A stretch of DNA of 63,151 bases, from positions 1-63,151 of the forward strand of contig NZ_JAMYFE010000105.1 of the NCBI RefSeq assembly GCF_024129865.1, read 5' to 3'. Positions 38,940-48,695 of the stretch are shown here, piece by piece. The position numbers and the translations under genes are program-made. This DNA comes from Stieleria tagensis (GTDB lineage: Bacteria > Planctomycetota > Planctomycetia > Pirellulales > Pirellulaceae). Under the pieces are notes generated by a model. The model had not been told where the DNA came from. It worked only from the letters and a program-made list of their open reading frames with translations, and did no database searches. Position 1 is the first letter of the stretch. Each line of letters starts with the position of its first letter.

Positions 38940-39178
38940 TGCTGAGATTGTAGAGAGTGACGTTCAACGCAAGTCGGACACCACAAAATGCCCGTTGATT
39001 GAAAGTACAACTCAGCTAACGTCTTGAGTGAACGATCGAACAGTCCGGCTACAGAATACTGACCAATCAAGTCAACCAATCGGGTTGTTCGTGCGTCACT
39101 GGTGATAGCGAATACGTCAGGTCTGACGCTTGGTCACGCAATGCCATGCGGATCGTTGCAAGAGCCGAATTGGCAGGT

Positions 39179-39865
39179 CTAGTTCCAACCGTGTTGTTGC
39201 AGCTTACTGAGAATCTGACCGCGCAACGGGCCCTGGTCCAGTGACAGCGCTCGGCGGTAGTTGGCCCGCGCCTTTCTCAAATCGCCTTCGGTATCGGCTC
39301 GAACGCCGCGCTGGAATGCTTCGGCGGCTTTGCTCTGTTTCGCTTGCAGATTGGCGTTTAGACGTGATTGCAAATACGCCGCCTGTGATTGTTGGCGGGA
39401 TTGAAACAGTTCCGCACTGGCATTCTCGCGAGTCGGGTTGCCATAGGAATAGCCACCGACGACCGGATTGATTCCGGTCACAAAGGGGCGAATGGTTTGG
39501 CTGGAAATCGACCCAGGGGCGCCGTCGAGCGTCGTGATCGATGGGGTGGTCGAACTGATCGAACGATTGCTGCCTTGGGCAAAATGAAACCCCAGCGAAC
39601 CACCCAACCCGTTGCCGGCAAACCCGACTCCGCCACGGAGGCCTGCGCCGGGGGCCGCGCCACCAAATGGCACGCCCAGATTTCCGTTGCCGAAACCGGC
39701 GAAAAACTGGGGGCCTCGCAACGACCAATTCACACCATTCTGTTCATAGAAGCCAGACCCGACGCGTTGCAGCGGCGTGCCGCTGTAAATCATCTGGGCC
39801 TGGCATAGGTCGGTGCCAAGCTGAACCGCAATGACGATCAGAAAGAATCTGCGTAGGGTTTGCAT
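39179..39865 (-). CDS. Exported glycine-rich protein with C-terminal TPR-like helices
   Basis: 228 residues from the ATG at 39865; the open frame extends further upstream but would run into the preceding gene. Signal peptide MQTLRRFFLIVIAVQLGTDLCQAQ is followed by a glycine-rich segment (GFGNGNLGVPFGG, GLGGSLGFHF) and a helical C terminus with KAAEAFQRGVRADTEGDLRKA, which reads as one tetratricopeptide-like pair. It starts 34 bases after the stop of the cysteine-motif protein, so the two are probably co-transcribed. Function unknown; cell-envelope location inferred. Confidence 0.7.
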   Translation of the reverse strand: MQTLRRFFLIVIAVQLGTDLCQAQMIYSGTPLQRVGSGFYEQNGVNWSLRGPQFFAGFGNGNLGVPFGGAAPGAGLRGGVGFAGNGLGGSLGFHFAQGSNRSISSTTPSITTLDGAPGSISSQTIRPFVTGINPVVGGYSYGNPTRENASAELFQSRQQSQAAYLQSRLNANLQAKQSKAAEAFQRGVRADTEGDLRKARANYRRALSLDQGPLRGQILSKLQQHGWN

Positions 39866-39899
39866 GAGTCGGTTCAGGTTGATGCCGTGATGGCTGAAA

Positions 39900-40352
39900 C
39901 TACTTGGTTTCCTTCTTCGCCTTTTCGAAACCCTTTTCAAAGCTCTTGTCGTTGAAAACGATCGCTAGCTTGGCAGCGTCGTCTTCGGCTTTTTCGACTT
40001 TGCCAGAGCAACCTTCACAACAGAAACCGACTTTGGTGCCGGCCACTTTGGCGGAGATTTCGGGATTCACATCGCGGCCACTGATGGGGCAGCTTTTTTG
40101 CACGTACTGCTTGGTCGCAACCAATTGATGGTTGGCTTTGTCAGCAAACTTCTTGGTGTCTTTGGCGAACTTGCCGGCGCAGCCGTTGCAGCAAAAATAG
40201 ACGTTGCCTTCTTTGTACTTGGCCGTCTTATCAAGCGTTGCGTCTTTGGGAGCGACGACACATTTGACACCTTTTAGATCCACCTCTGCGGTCAATGTCG
40301 TGGCCGAAACAACAACGAGCAGGGCAGCGATCGAAGCGATCATTTTCTTCAT
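39900..40352 (-). CDS. Exported protein with two YHS-like cysteine motifs
   Basis: 150 residues from the ATG at 40352, which gives a signal peptide (MKKMIASIAALLVVVSATTL). The mature part has two related halves: Cys31 then YFCCNGCAGKF (Cys54, 55, 58), and Cys88 in CPISGRDVN then GFCCEGCSGKV (Cys111, 112, 115). This spacing resembles the YHS/TRASH-type metal-binding motif (a CPxxG-like turn then FCCxxC). Binding of copper, iron or zinc in the periplasm is plausible but unproven. A longer open frame upstream lacks a signal peptide at its end and is less likely. Confidence 0.75.
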   Translation of the reverse strand: MKKMIASIAALLVVVSATTLTAEVDLKGVKCVVAPKDATLDKTAKYKEGNVYFCCNGCAGKFAKDTKKFADKANHQLVATKQYVQKSCPISGRDVNPEISAKVAGTKVGFCCEGCSGKVEKAEDDAAKLAIVFNDKSFEKGFEKAKKETK

Positions 40353-40486
40353 TTCAGTAACTCTCTTCGGTAGGGAATTCGAGTGTGGAGAGCGTGTTAG
40401 ACTCTCGCAGTCCATTTCAAGATAGGCAATTCGGATGGAGAAAACAAAGAGCGGAATGCGCTGCAATCGTTATTTTCAGCAAAACA

Positions 40487-41752
40487 TTATCCCGCTGAAA
40501 TTGCGGATTCGCCTGTTTCTTGTCCCGGCGAGAACGCTTGGATGCGGTCGCTGATGCCGGGATGTAACCATGTCGGTTTTCGCGCCGCGTCGCTGTCAAT
40601 CGTGACCCGCAGCAACGCTTGGCCCAATTGCTCGGCCGCAGCGGTAGCCGTTTCAGGAACATCCACACACTGACTCGCCAACCGGGGGGCCATCCGACAG
40701 GCCACCGCGTCGGCATCAAATTCCGATCGATAGCTGACCCAGCGCAGGACCAACACCGTTCCCAGAATGCTGGCCACACTGCCACCGGCTGCTGACCATC
40801 CGGCAGCTGTTGACTGGGCGATCATCCGCTCCACCCCGGCGCCCAGCAACCAAGCCGGCACCAGAGCCAAAATCCGCAGCGGAATATGAAAACGCCGCGC
40901 ATGGGCGACTTCGTGCAGGATCACCATCGCCAGCTGCGGGCGTGTCAAATCGGCGACCAGACGATCACTGAGAACCAAAATTCGAAATCGTCCTGCCAGT
41001 CCAGCGATCAAGGCATTGTGAATCCGACCGGAACTGTCCCAGAGCACGATTTTGCAACGTGGCAGGCCTGCAGCGGCGACCAGCGATTCAACCCATTGCT
41101 GTGTTGCAGGCTCCATCGCGGCGGTGGGAAACACACGCCGTACCAGTGGCGGGATGCCCACGATGACCACCATGGCCAGCACCAACCAGCCGGCCCATTC
41201 CGGCAAACGTGTCCCCAAGGACGCAGCGGTGGCCAAATCAATCGCCATCATCACTCCCACAATGGGGGCAAGGAGCCATCCAGCGCTGCCGCGAAACGCG
41301 GTCCAAATCGAGCCCACCGCCACGGCGATGCCACGCGGCACCCAACCGAGTTTTGCGGCCAAACCGTATTCGGCCGCCCACAATCCAGACATCATCGCCA
41401 CGGCCGGCGCGAGCAGCAGTAGCGCCTGCAAAAAAAGTGAATGCCGGATGACCGGTATTTGGTCCAGGTTTCGCGCCAAACCAAATCCGCCCAGACAAAG
41501 CGCGATTAGGGCCAGCGAGAACCAGCGCAACCACTCGGTCTGGCGATCAAACCAGTGATAACCAACGTCCACACTGACTTCGCCCTGCTGAATCAGCCCG
41601 CCAACCATTCGTACCGACAGCATGCATAATCCCCACCAGACGGCGATGATCAACAGCGTGAACGTGACCGCGTGCTGCAGCGAGTGATCCGACTGCGGCA
41701 GCGAACCGAAACTAAGCGAGAGAATGATCGCGAGGAAATAGTAGAGCTGCAT
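40487..41752 (-). CDS. Membrane-bound M48-type zinc metalloprotease
   Basis: 421 residues. Several N-terminal hydrophobic segments (the first 10 to 215 residues) precede a cytoplasmic-type zinc site H280-E281-V-A-H284, with a candidate third ligand Glu344 in SEFDADAV; a further hydrophobic stretch separates the two. This is the layout of M48-family peptidases such as HtpX and the planctomycete BlaR1/M56-like enzymes. The substrate is unknown; membrane-protein quality control is the usual role. It sits 135 bases upstream of the cysteine-motif gene. Confidence 0.82.
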   Translation of the reverse strand: MQLYYFLAIILSLSFGSLPQSDHSLQHAVTFTLLIIAVWWGLCMLSVRMVGGLIQQGEVSVDVGYHWFDRQTEWLRWFSLALIALCLGGFGLARNLDQIPVIRHSLFLQALLLLAPAVAMMSGLWAAEYGLAAKLGWVPRGIAVAVGSIWTAFRGSAGWLLAPIVGVMMAIDLATAASLGTRLPEWAGWLVLAMVVIVGIPPLVRRVFPTAAMEPATQQWVESLVAAAGLPRCKIVLWDSSGRIHNALIAGLAGRFRILVLSDRLVADLTRPQLAMVILHEVAHARRFHIPLRILALVPAWLLGAGVERMIAQSTAAGWSAAGGSVASILGTVLVLRWVSYRSEFDADAVACRMAPRLASQCVDVPETATAAAEQLGQALLRVTIDSDAARKPTWLHPGISDRIQAFSPGQETGESAISAG

Positions 41753-41912
41753 CGACCAAGTTTAGAACACGTCATCACAATAGGACTGGACCAATGGCCA
41801 GTATGGTCAAAACAGTCCGTGATAGCGAGTTGAACCCTGAAGCAAGGCAGCCAATTCCACGTGTTTTGAAGTTGGGCTTTGATCGCAAACGCGACGCGAA
41901 AGCGCAACTTCA

Positions 41913-42010
41913 ACGGCGCTGGTGTGGAGGATTTATCCGACTCGGGTGAGGTTTTTTTGCGAAGAATAAAGCCGGTCGGATAAATCCTCCACACCAACTT
42001 GCGACCGGTT
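41913..42010. repeat. Palindromic interspersed repeat, copy 2
   Basis: Arms GGTGTGGAGGATTTATCCGAC (41921-41941; one 21-base arm, quoted as core GTGGAGGATTTATCC) and its complement at 41975-41995 flank a 33-base centre. The unit is nearly the same as that at 131-235, including the right flank CACCAACTTGCGACCGG. A smaller hairpin AACCCGG/CCGGGTT follows at 42023-42042. The rest of 41753-42086 has no gene. Confidence 0.85.
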
Positions 42011-42022
42011 AACTGAATCAAC

Positions 42023-42042
42023 AACCCGGTGAGCGCCGGGTT
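42023..42042 (-). terminator. Hairpin downstream of sucD
   Basis: AACCCGG and CCGGGTT pair perfectly around a six-base loop, 45 bases beyond the sucD stop. No T-run follows on the minus strand, so it is at best a weak or Rho-assisted end, or part of the neighbouring repeat. Confidence 0.35.
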
Positions 42043-42086
42043 GGGGAAACCAATCACTTGAGCCTAGTCGCCACCGGCCGCGGCCG

Positions 42087-42956
42087 TTATTTCATGGCGT
42101 CGACGACGGCCTGTCCCATGTCGGCTGGGGTGGGCGCGACAACGATCCCGGCGTCTTCGAGTGCCGCGACCTTTTCAGTCGCAGTTCCTTTGCCACCGCT
42201 GATGATTGCTCCGGCGTGTCCCATGCGTTTTCCGGGCGGGGCGGTGCGTCCGGCGATGAAGGCCGCAACGGGTTTGGTCACGTGTTCTTTGACAAACGCC
42301 GCCGCTTCTTCTTCGGCCGAACCGCCGATTTCACCGATCATCAAAATCGCTTCGGTCTGGTCATCGGCCTGGTACCGCTTCAGCAGATCGATGTAGTTGG
42401 TGCCAACGATCGGGTCACCACCCAATCCGACACAGGTGCTCTGCCCCAGCCCCAGAGCGGATGTTTGCCAAACGGCTTCGTAGGTCAGCGTCCCACTGCG
42501 ACTCATCACACCGACTTTGCCGGGGTTGTGGATGTAGCCGGGCATGATGCCGATTTTACACTGGCCGGGGGTGATCAAACCGGGGCAATTGGGACCGATC
42601 AGTACCGCGTCACTGGCGCGCACTTTTTCGTACACGCGGACCATGTCGATCACCGGAACACCTTCGGTGATTGCGGCGATGACTTTGATCCCCGCATCCA
42701 AGGCTTCCAGGATCGCGTCGGCCGTGAACGGCGGCGGCACAAAGATCATGGTCGCATCGGCGCCGGTCTCGTTGACGGCTTCTTCGACGGTGTCGAACAC
42801 AGGAACGCCATCGACGTTCTGGCCGCCTTTTCCGGGCGTGACACCGCCGACCATTTGGGTGCCGTAATCACGACACCCCAGCGTGTGGAACGTGCCCGCT
42901 TTGCCGGTGATCCCTTGGCAAATCACTTTGGTATTGGAGTCAATTAAGATGCTCAT
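42087..42956 (-). CDS. sucD: Succinyl-CoA ligase subunit alpha
   Basis: 289 residues. Recognisable features are the CoA-binding N terminus ([15 protein letters not shown]), [22 protein letters not shown] and [14 protein letters not shown], where the phosphorylated histidine sits. With SucC it converts succinyl-CoA, phosphate and ADP or GDP to succinate, CoA and nucleoside triphosphate in the TCA cycle. It lies 84 bases after sucC. Confidence 0.97.
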   Translation of the reverse strand: MSILIDSNTKVICQGITGKAGTFHTLGCRDYGTQMVGGVTPGKGGQNVDGVPVFDTVEEAVNETGADATMIFVPPPFTADAILEALDAGIKVIAAITEGVPVIDMVRVYEKVRASDAVLIGPNCPGLITPGQCKIGIMPGYIHNPGKVGVMSRSGTLTYEAVWQTSALGLGQSTCVGLGGDPIVGTNYIDLLKRYQADDQTEAILMIGEIGGSAEEEAAAFVKEHVTKPVAAFIAGRTAPPGKRMGHAGAIISGGKGTATEKVAALEDAGIVVAPTPADMGQAVVDAMK

Positions 42957-43040
42957 TGGAACAATCGTCTCTATGAATCTGGTGTGCTTGGTTTTGTTTG
43001 GGTTGAATAGCTGGGCGAGGCCGGGGTGGCTGATGAAAGC

Positions 43041-44228
43041 TCAGACCCCGGTCGCGGCGACGATTTTCTTGGCGGCATCGGTGATGTCGACCGCATTGAT
43101 GATGTCGACATCACTGTCGGCTAGCATCTTGCGGCCCTCTTCGACCTCGGTGCCTTCCAGACGAACCACCAACGGGACGGTGAATCCGACCGTCTTGCTG
43201 GCTTCGATGATCGCGCCGGCGATGGTGGTGCAGCGGGCGATGCCACCAAAGATATTGACCAGCACACCTTTGCAATTGGGATCGGACAACAGGATTTGGA
43301 ACGCTTCGGTGACTTGTTCGGTGTTGGCACCGCCGCCCACGTCCAGGAAGTTTGCGGGTTTGCCACCGTGGTATTTGATGATGTCCATCGTCGACATCGC
43401 CAAACCGGCACCATTGACCAGGCAACCGATGTTGCCTTCGAGTTTGACGTAGCTCAGCCCGGCGTTGCTGGCGCGAACTTCGCTCGGTTCTTCTTCACCC
43501 AGGTCACGCAGTTCGGCATATTCCGGGTGCCGGTACAGCGCGTTGTTGTCGAAATTGATTTTCGCATCGAGCGCGATCATTTGATCGTCACCGGTGATCA
43601 CCAACGGGTTGACTTCGCACAACTCGCAGTCCGAATCCACGTAGAACCGGCACATGGCGGGCATGAATTTCGCAGCGGCCTTGGCGGCGGCGCCTGTGAT
43701 GCCAAGCTTCTTGCACAGTTTACGAACTTGGTAGGCTTCCAGTCCGACGGCCGGATCGAAGTGTTCTTTGAAAATCAACTCGGGCGTTTCTTCGGCGACC
43801 GTTTCGATTTCCATTCCGCCTTCGGTGCTGACCATCAACACGGGTTTGGCAGCGGCGCGATCCAGCACGATCCCAAGGTACAATTCGCGGGCAATGTCAC
43901 AGCCGGCTTCGACAAAGACTTTGTTGACCGTTTGGCCTTCGGGGCCGGTTTGGATCGTGACCAGTTTCTTGCCCAGCAGCCCGGCGGCGGCCTCACGGGC
44001 CTGGTCAGCACTTTTGGCCAACACCACACCGTGTTGCTTGGGGTCATCGATGACCGTGCCTTTGCCGCGGCCACCGGCATGAATCTGCGCTTTGACGACC
44101 GCAATGGCACCGCCCAGTTTGTCGTAGGCCGCGGCGGCTTCGTCTGGCGTGGTTGCGACGATGCCTTCCAAGACCGGGACTCCGGCGGCTCGAAAGAGTT
44201 GTTTGCCTTGGTATTCGTGGATTTTCAT
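43041..44228 (-). CDS. sucC: Succinyl-CoA ligase subunit beta
   Basis: 395 residues. Begins [19 protein letters not shown], the ATP-grasp opening of this subunit; [11 protein letters not shown] and [13 protein letters not shown] are conserved elements of nucleotide and active-site binding. Partner of SucD. Its start faces the start of the UxaA-type gene across 156 bases, which must carry promoters for both directions. Confidence 0.97.
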   Translation of the reverse strand: MKIHEYQGKQLFRAAGVPVLEGIVATTPDEAAAAYDKLGGAIAVVKAQIHAGGRGKGTVIDDPKQHGVVLAKSADQAREAAAGLLGKKLVTIQTGPEGQTVNKVFVEAGCDIARELYLGIVLDRAAAKPVLMVSTEGGMEIETVAEETPELIFKEHFDPAVGLEAYQVRKLCKKLGITGAAAKAAAKFMPAMCRFYVDSDCELCEVNPLVITGDDQMIALDAKINFDNNALYRHPEYAELRDLGEEEPSEVRASNAGLSYVKLEGNIGCLVNGAGLAMSTMDIIKYHGGKPANFLDVGGGANTEQVTEAFQILLSDPNCKGVLVNIFGGIARCTTIAGAIIEASKTVGFTVPLVVRLEGTEVEEGRKMLADSDVDIINAVDITDAAKKIVAATGV

Positions 44229-44384
44229 CGAGGTTCCGATCCGCTCTCGCGTAAGTCAGTGGTTCATAGGTTGGCTTGGGTCCGGTCCAATTCGTACCCT
44301 GGTGCTCAGACCGCCGGTGGGCGAATATACGTGCGCGACGCGAACGTCGGAACCATAGGGAACGCCGCAGCGACCGAAACAAAA

Positions 44385-45929
44385 ATGCCAAAATTCATCC
44401 GTCTCCATGACAGCGACAACGTCGCGATCGCGACCGCGCCTTTGGGGGTGGGGGATGTGGTCCAGCTTGACCGCCAGCCGATCCGAATCCTGGATCCAAT
44501 CCCCAGCGGGCACAAGTTTTCCATTTGCGACATTCCCGCCGAATCAGCGGTGCTGAAGTACGGCCAGCCGATCGGGATCGCCAACCAATTGATTTCGGCC
44601 GGCAGCCATGTTCACACGCAAAATTTGCGTGACCAGCACACGGTCGTGGCGGAGATCACCGCCACCTCGCCGCCGCCCGATCCGACACCGCTGCGGCGGA
44701 CATTTGACGGATTCGTCCGCCCCGATGGTCGTGTTGGCACACGAAACTATGTCGCGGTCCTATCGACGGTCAATTGCAGCGCCACGGTGTGCCACAAAGT
44801 CGTCGAGCGGTTTGATGCCCAGCGAATGCTGAACTGGCCGAACGTTGACGGTGTGTTTGCGGCGACCCACACCACCGGATGCGCGCTGCAATACAACGGC
44901 CGCAAGCATCAAATGATCGGCCGCACCATGGCCGGCTACTCGGACCACCCCAACGTCGGCGGCTGTCTGGTGATCGGCCTGGGATGCGAGCAAAACACAT
45001 CGGGCTACCTCGCGGAGCATCACGGAATTGTGCCCCTGTACGCGCCGGACGGCCAACCGCTAACACGCGACGACGGCGTGCCGACGCTGACCATGCAGAC
45101 CGAAGGCGGATCGGCTGAGACGATTGACAAGGCCGAGCGGTTGCTGGAACAGATACTCGATCGCGCCAATCGCTTTGAGCGCAGCAGCGTCGATGCATCG
45201 GCATTGATGATCGCAGTGGAATGTGGCGGCAGTGACGGCTATTCGGGGATCACCGCAAACCCAGCGATTGGCGTGGTTTCCGATCGCGTGGTGGCTTGTG
45301 GAGGCACATCGATCATTTCTGAAACCACAGAACTGTACGGTGCCGAACAACTCTTGTGCGCACGCAGCCGAACACCACAGGTCGCTCAAAAATTGATTGA
45401 CCTGCTGCATTGGTGGCAGCAGTACGTCGCTCACTACGGCGGCCAATTGGACAACAATCCGTCGGTCGGTAACAAAGCCGGCGGCTTGACGACGATCACG
45501 GAAAAATCCCTGGGTGCGGTTTCCAAAAGTGGCTCGACCGCATTGGAAGCTGTCTATGACTATGCCCAGCGCGTCACGACAAAAGGATTGGCGGTCATGG
45601 ATTCACCGGGTTTTGACCCCTCCAGTGTGACCGGCAAGGTCGCCGGGGGCGCCAACCTGGTGCTGTTCTCCACCGGTCGAGGAAGTTGTTTCGGCTGCAA
45701 ACCGACCCCGGTCATCAAGATCGCATCAAACAATGCTCTGTTCGCGCACATGCGCAGCGACATGGATCTGAATGCCGGCGAAGCAATCGACGGGAAAACC
45801 ATCACACAGCTGGGCGATGAATTCTTTGAATTCGCGCTGCAAGTTGCCAGTGGGCTGCCCACCGCCAGTGAGCGGAACGGGTTTGGCGACTACGAATTCA
45901 TCCCCTGGACCGTTGGTCCGACCTTGTAA
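44385..45929 (+). CDS. UxaA-family hexonate dehydratase (altronate/galactarate type)
   Basis: 514 residues with an N-terminal SAF-type domain (HDSDNVAIATAPLGVGD) and the catalytic UxaA core: DGRVGTRNYVAV, HTTGCALQ, CGGSDGYSG and GSCFGCKPTP, the cysteines presumably binding the active-site metal. Such enzymes dehydrate altronate or galactarate in hexuronate breakdown. The ATG at 44385 is favoured since the open frame upstream lies antisense to sucC. No UxaB or KDG kinase is near. The next gene starts 5-30 bases after its stop. Confidence 0.9.
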   Translation: MPKFIRLHDSDNVAIATAPLGVGDVVQLDRQPIRILDPIPSGHKFSICDIPAESAVLKYGQPIGIANQLISAGSHVHTQNLRDQHTVVAEITATSPPPDPTPLRRTFDGFVRPDGRVGTRNYVAVLSTVNCSATVCHKVVERFDAQRMLNWPNVDGVFAATHTTGCALQYNGRKHQMIGRTMAGYSDHPNVGGCLVIGLGCEQNTSGYLAEHHGIVPLYAPDGQPLTRDDGVPTLTMQTEGGSAETIDKAERLLEQILDRANRFERSSVDASALMIAVECGGSDGYSGITANPAIGVVSDRVVACGGTSIISETTELYGAEQLLCARSRTPQVAQKLIDLLHWWQQYVAHYGGQLDNNPSVGNKAGGLTTITEKSLGAVSKSGSTALEAVYDYAQRVTTKGLAVMDSPGFDPSSVTGKVAGGANLVLFSTGRGSCFGCKPTPVIKIASNNALFAHMRSDMDLNAGEAIDGKTITQLGDEFFEFALQVASGLPTASERNGFGDYEFIPWTVGPTL

Positions 45930-45958
45930 CGAAAGTGACTGAAACGTTGAACATAAAT

Positions 45959-48229
45959 ATGACAGAACCGACCGGTCACGACCTGACGCCCCTTTCATCT
46001 GGGACGATCGCCGCCGATCTCAAGGGCGGATTGGTCGTCTTCCTGGTCGCACTGCCGCTGTGTCTGGGGATCGCATTGGCGTCCGGAGCAACCGGTGAAC
46101 CGGGGCAATTATCTTTAATGTCCGGCTTGATCGCTGGCATCATTGGCGGCATCGTCGTCGGTTCGATCAGCGGATCACACACCAGCGTCAGTGGTCCGGC
46201 CGCAGGTTTGACGGCAATCGTGATCGCCCAGGTCGCTGCCTGTGGTTCGGTTCCGGCATTCATGCTGGCCGTCATGCTTTCCGGTGTGATTCAAATCGGA
46301 ATGGCCGCGCTGCGCGCTGGTGCGCTCAGCGCATTCTTCCCGTCCAGCGTGATCAAGGGACTGCTGGCCGCAATCGGCGTGATCCTGATTTTGAAACAGA
46401 TTCCCCACGTGCTGGGGCACGACACGGACCCCGAGGGCGAGATGTCATTCGCCCAGCCCGATGCCGAAAACACGTTTTCAGAACTGTTGTCGATCTTCGG
46501 TGACTTTCACTGGGGCGCTGCGGTGGTGGGACTGTTGTCGATCGCCTTGCTGGTCGGTTGGGAGCGGAGCGGATTTCTGAAACGATCGCCGGTTCCCGGC
46601 CCGCTAGCAGTGGTGCTGTTCGGCCTGGGGTTGCAACTGGTGTTTGATTCAATGGGCGCGGACTGGGCGATCGCGGGCGATCACTTGGTCAAAATCCCCG
46701 TGGCCAACTCGGCCAGCGAATTTGCCGGTTTCTTTACGTTTCCGGACTTCACTGCACTGCTCAATCCGGCCGTCTACATGGCTGCGATGACGATTGCCGT
46801 GGTGGCTTCATTGGAATCACTGCTGAACCTAGAAGCGGTCGACAAACTAGACAAGCACAAGCGAAACTCGCCCGCCAATCGCGAATTGTTTGCCCAGGGC
46901 ATCGGCAACATGACGTCCGGATTATTGGGTGGCCTGCCGGTGACCAGCGTGGTCGTTCGCGGTAGCGTCAACGTCAACTGCGGTGCCAAGACCAAGGTCA
47001 GTGCGATCTTCCATGGCATCTTGCTGCTGGTGTGTGTCGCCCTGTTCCCCAGCTTGCTGAACAAAATTCCGTTGTCGGCATTGGCGGCAATCCTGTTGGT
47101 CACCGGGTTTAAACTCGCCAGCCCAAAACTGTTCAAACAGATGTGGGCCGAAGGTCGCTATCAGTTCGCTCCGTTCATCATCACGTTGGTGGCGATTGTG
47201 TTCACCGATCTGTTGATCGGAATCGTGATCGGCTTGGTCGTCAGCACCCTGTTTATCTTGAACAGCAACCTGAGATTGCCTCAACGACGTGTCGTCGAAA
47301 CCCACCTTGATGGCGAGATCACGCACATTGAATTGGCGCCTCAAGTCAGCTTTCTCAATCGCGGATCACTGGACAAACTGCTCAATGAAGCCAAACCGAA
47401 TACGCATCTGATGATCGATGCCACCAATTCCGACTACATCGATCCGGATATCCTGAGCATGATTCGCGAGTACAAACGGAGCACCTCCAAAGCGCGCGGT
47501 GTCACGGTCTCGCTTCGCGGGTTTCGTGACAAATACAAGTTGGGCGATGAAGTGTTGTATGCCGATTACGCGACCCGTGAATTGAAAGATCGGATCACGC
47601 CCGACCAGGCGCTAACGATGCTGCGAGAGGGCAATGAACGGTTCCTCAGTGGACGGCGATTGAGGCGTGATCTGGGACGGCAAATCAATTCCACCAGCAT
47701 GGGGCAAAATCCGTTTTCGGCGGTCCTCAGCTGTATCGATTCACGTGTCCCGGTGGAATTGATTTTGGATCAAGGCATCGGCGATGTGTTCAGCGTCCGC
47801 GTGGCGGGGAACATCGTTGGCACTAAAACACTGGCCAGTTTGGAATACGCCGTCGTGGTGAGCGGCGTTAAACTAGTCCTCGTGCTGGGGCACACCCGCT
47901 GCGGCGCTGTCACCGCCAGCGTTGACGCGCTCGGGAAAAACCTAGACATCGCTGCAGAAACCGGCTGCAGTCACCTGGGGGCGATCGTGCAAGAAGTCGC
48001 CGGTTGTGTCAGCCCCGAAGAATGCCGTTCGGCCGACCAGTTGCTGCCCAGTGGAAAAGAAGCGTTTGTCGACGAAGTCGCGATTCGCAATGTGAATCTG
48101 ACCGTCCAAGAAATCCTCCGTCGCAGTGCCGGGATCGCCAAGGCCGTCGAGTCGGGGCAAGCAAAAGTGGTCGGCGCAATGTACGACGTGTCCACCGCAA
48201 AGATCGACTTCTTTAGCGAAGAATCCTGA
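45959..48229 (+). CDS. SulP anion transporter fused to STAS and beta-carbonic anhydrase
   Basis: 756 residues (764 if the GTG at 45935 is used; no ribosome site decides). Residues about 15-430 are a SulP-type permease with about 10-12 helices (GLVVFLVALPLCLGIALASG; NMTSGLLGGLPVT). A STAS domain follows (HLMIDATNSDYIDPD). From about 540 a beta-carbonic anhydrase: zinc ligands Cys592 (CIDSR, with Asp594/Arg596), His645 and Cys648 (GHTRCGA). The inference is bicarbonate uptake linked to CO2/bicarbonate interconversion at the membrane. Confidence 0.92.
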   Translation: MTEPTGHDLTPLSSGTIAADLKGGLVVFLVALPLCLGIALASGATGEPGQLSLMSGLIAGIIGGIVVGSISGSHTSVSGPAAGLTAIVIAQVAACGSVPAFMLAVMLSGVIQIGMAALRAGALSAFFPSSVIKGLLAAIGVILILKQIPHVLGHDTDPEGEMSFAQPDAENTFSELLSIFGDFHWGAAVVGLLSIALLVGWERSGFLKRSPVPGPLAVVLFGLGLQLVFDSMGADWAIAGDHLVKIPVANSASEFAGFFTFPDFTALLNPAVYMAAMTIAVVASLESLLNLEAVDKLDKHKRNSPANRELFAQGIGNMTSGLLGGLPVTSVVVRGSVNVNCGAKTKVSAIFHGILLLVCVALFPSLLNKIPLSALAAILLVTGFKLASPKLFKQMWAEGRYQFAPFIITLVAIVFTDLLIGIVIGLVVSTLFILNSNLRLPQRRVVETHLDGEITHIELAPQVSFLNRGSLDKLLNEAKPNTHLMIDATNSDYIDPDILSMIREYKRSTSKARGVTVSLRGFRDKYKLGDEVLYADYATRELKDRITPDQALTMLREGNERFLSGRRLRRDLGRQINSTSMGQNPFSAVLSCIDSRVPVELILDQGIGDVFSVRVAGNIVGTKTLASLEYAVVVSGVKLVLVLGHTRCGAVTASVDALGKNLDIAAETGCSHLGAIVQEVAGCVSPEECRSADQLLPSGKEAFVDEVAIRNVNLTVQEILRRSAGIAKAVESGQAKVVGAMYDVSTAKIDFFSEES

Positions 48230-48233
48230 TCAC

Positions 48234-48695
48234 TCAGCCAGCCGAGTCGTTGCCGGCGTCTGGTCGCTTCCGAGGTGGCTGAAATCCCAACGAAATCGCA
48301 TTCACTCGGTGGCTCTTGCCCGGCTGGATCGATTTGGGGGCGACCAGGTGAAACGGTTGATCGGTGACGATTTCACGGCCACTGTTGAGAAACAACCGCA
48401 TGCGGACGCACCATCGCAAACGAATCAGGCGCCCGTGGTAACTCAGCGGCGTGGCCGGCAACAGGCATGTCAAGGATTGCTGATCAGCCAATCCCGAGCG
48501 ACGAATCTGCTCTTCTTCCAACCGCTGGAAATAGTGCACATGAAGATCCATGTCCCCTTTTCCTTCGGTGTACCAAAGTACAGATATCTCAATCGCACTC
48601 AGCGCGTCGAGTGTCACGCGGCTGACCCGCCAGGTCGCCTTTAGTTCGCGACCGCCTTCGTAGACACCGTCCTCGCGGCATAACGACACACTCAT
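48234..48695 (-). CDS. Small soluble protein, third gene of the alpha-CTD operon
   Basis: 153 residues from the ATG at 48695, which overlaps the stop of the membrane-protein gene by four bases (ATGA). Beta-strand-rich with tryptophans and arginines (KATWRVSRVTLDALSAIE, then TPLSYHGRLIRLRWCVRM), which suggests an arrestin-like or immunoglobulin-like sandwich. The end is basic. No enzyme motif. A longer upstream frame is antisense-free but overlaps the neighbour and adds no domain. Confidence 0.62.
   Translation of the reverse strand: MSVSLCREDGVYEGGRELKATWRVSRVTLDALSAIEISVLWYTEGKGDMDLHVHYFQRLEEEQIRRSGLADQQSLTCLLPATPLSYHGRLIRLRWCVRMRLFLNSGREIVTDQPFHLVAPKSIQPGKSHRVNAISLGFQPPRKRPDAGNDSAG

Noticed and set aside
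43296-44384. Open extension upstream of the UxaA-type gene
   Set aside because: 363 codons stay open only because they are antisense to sucC; the family-like protein starts at 44385.
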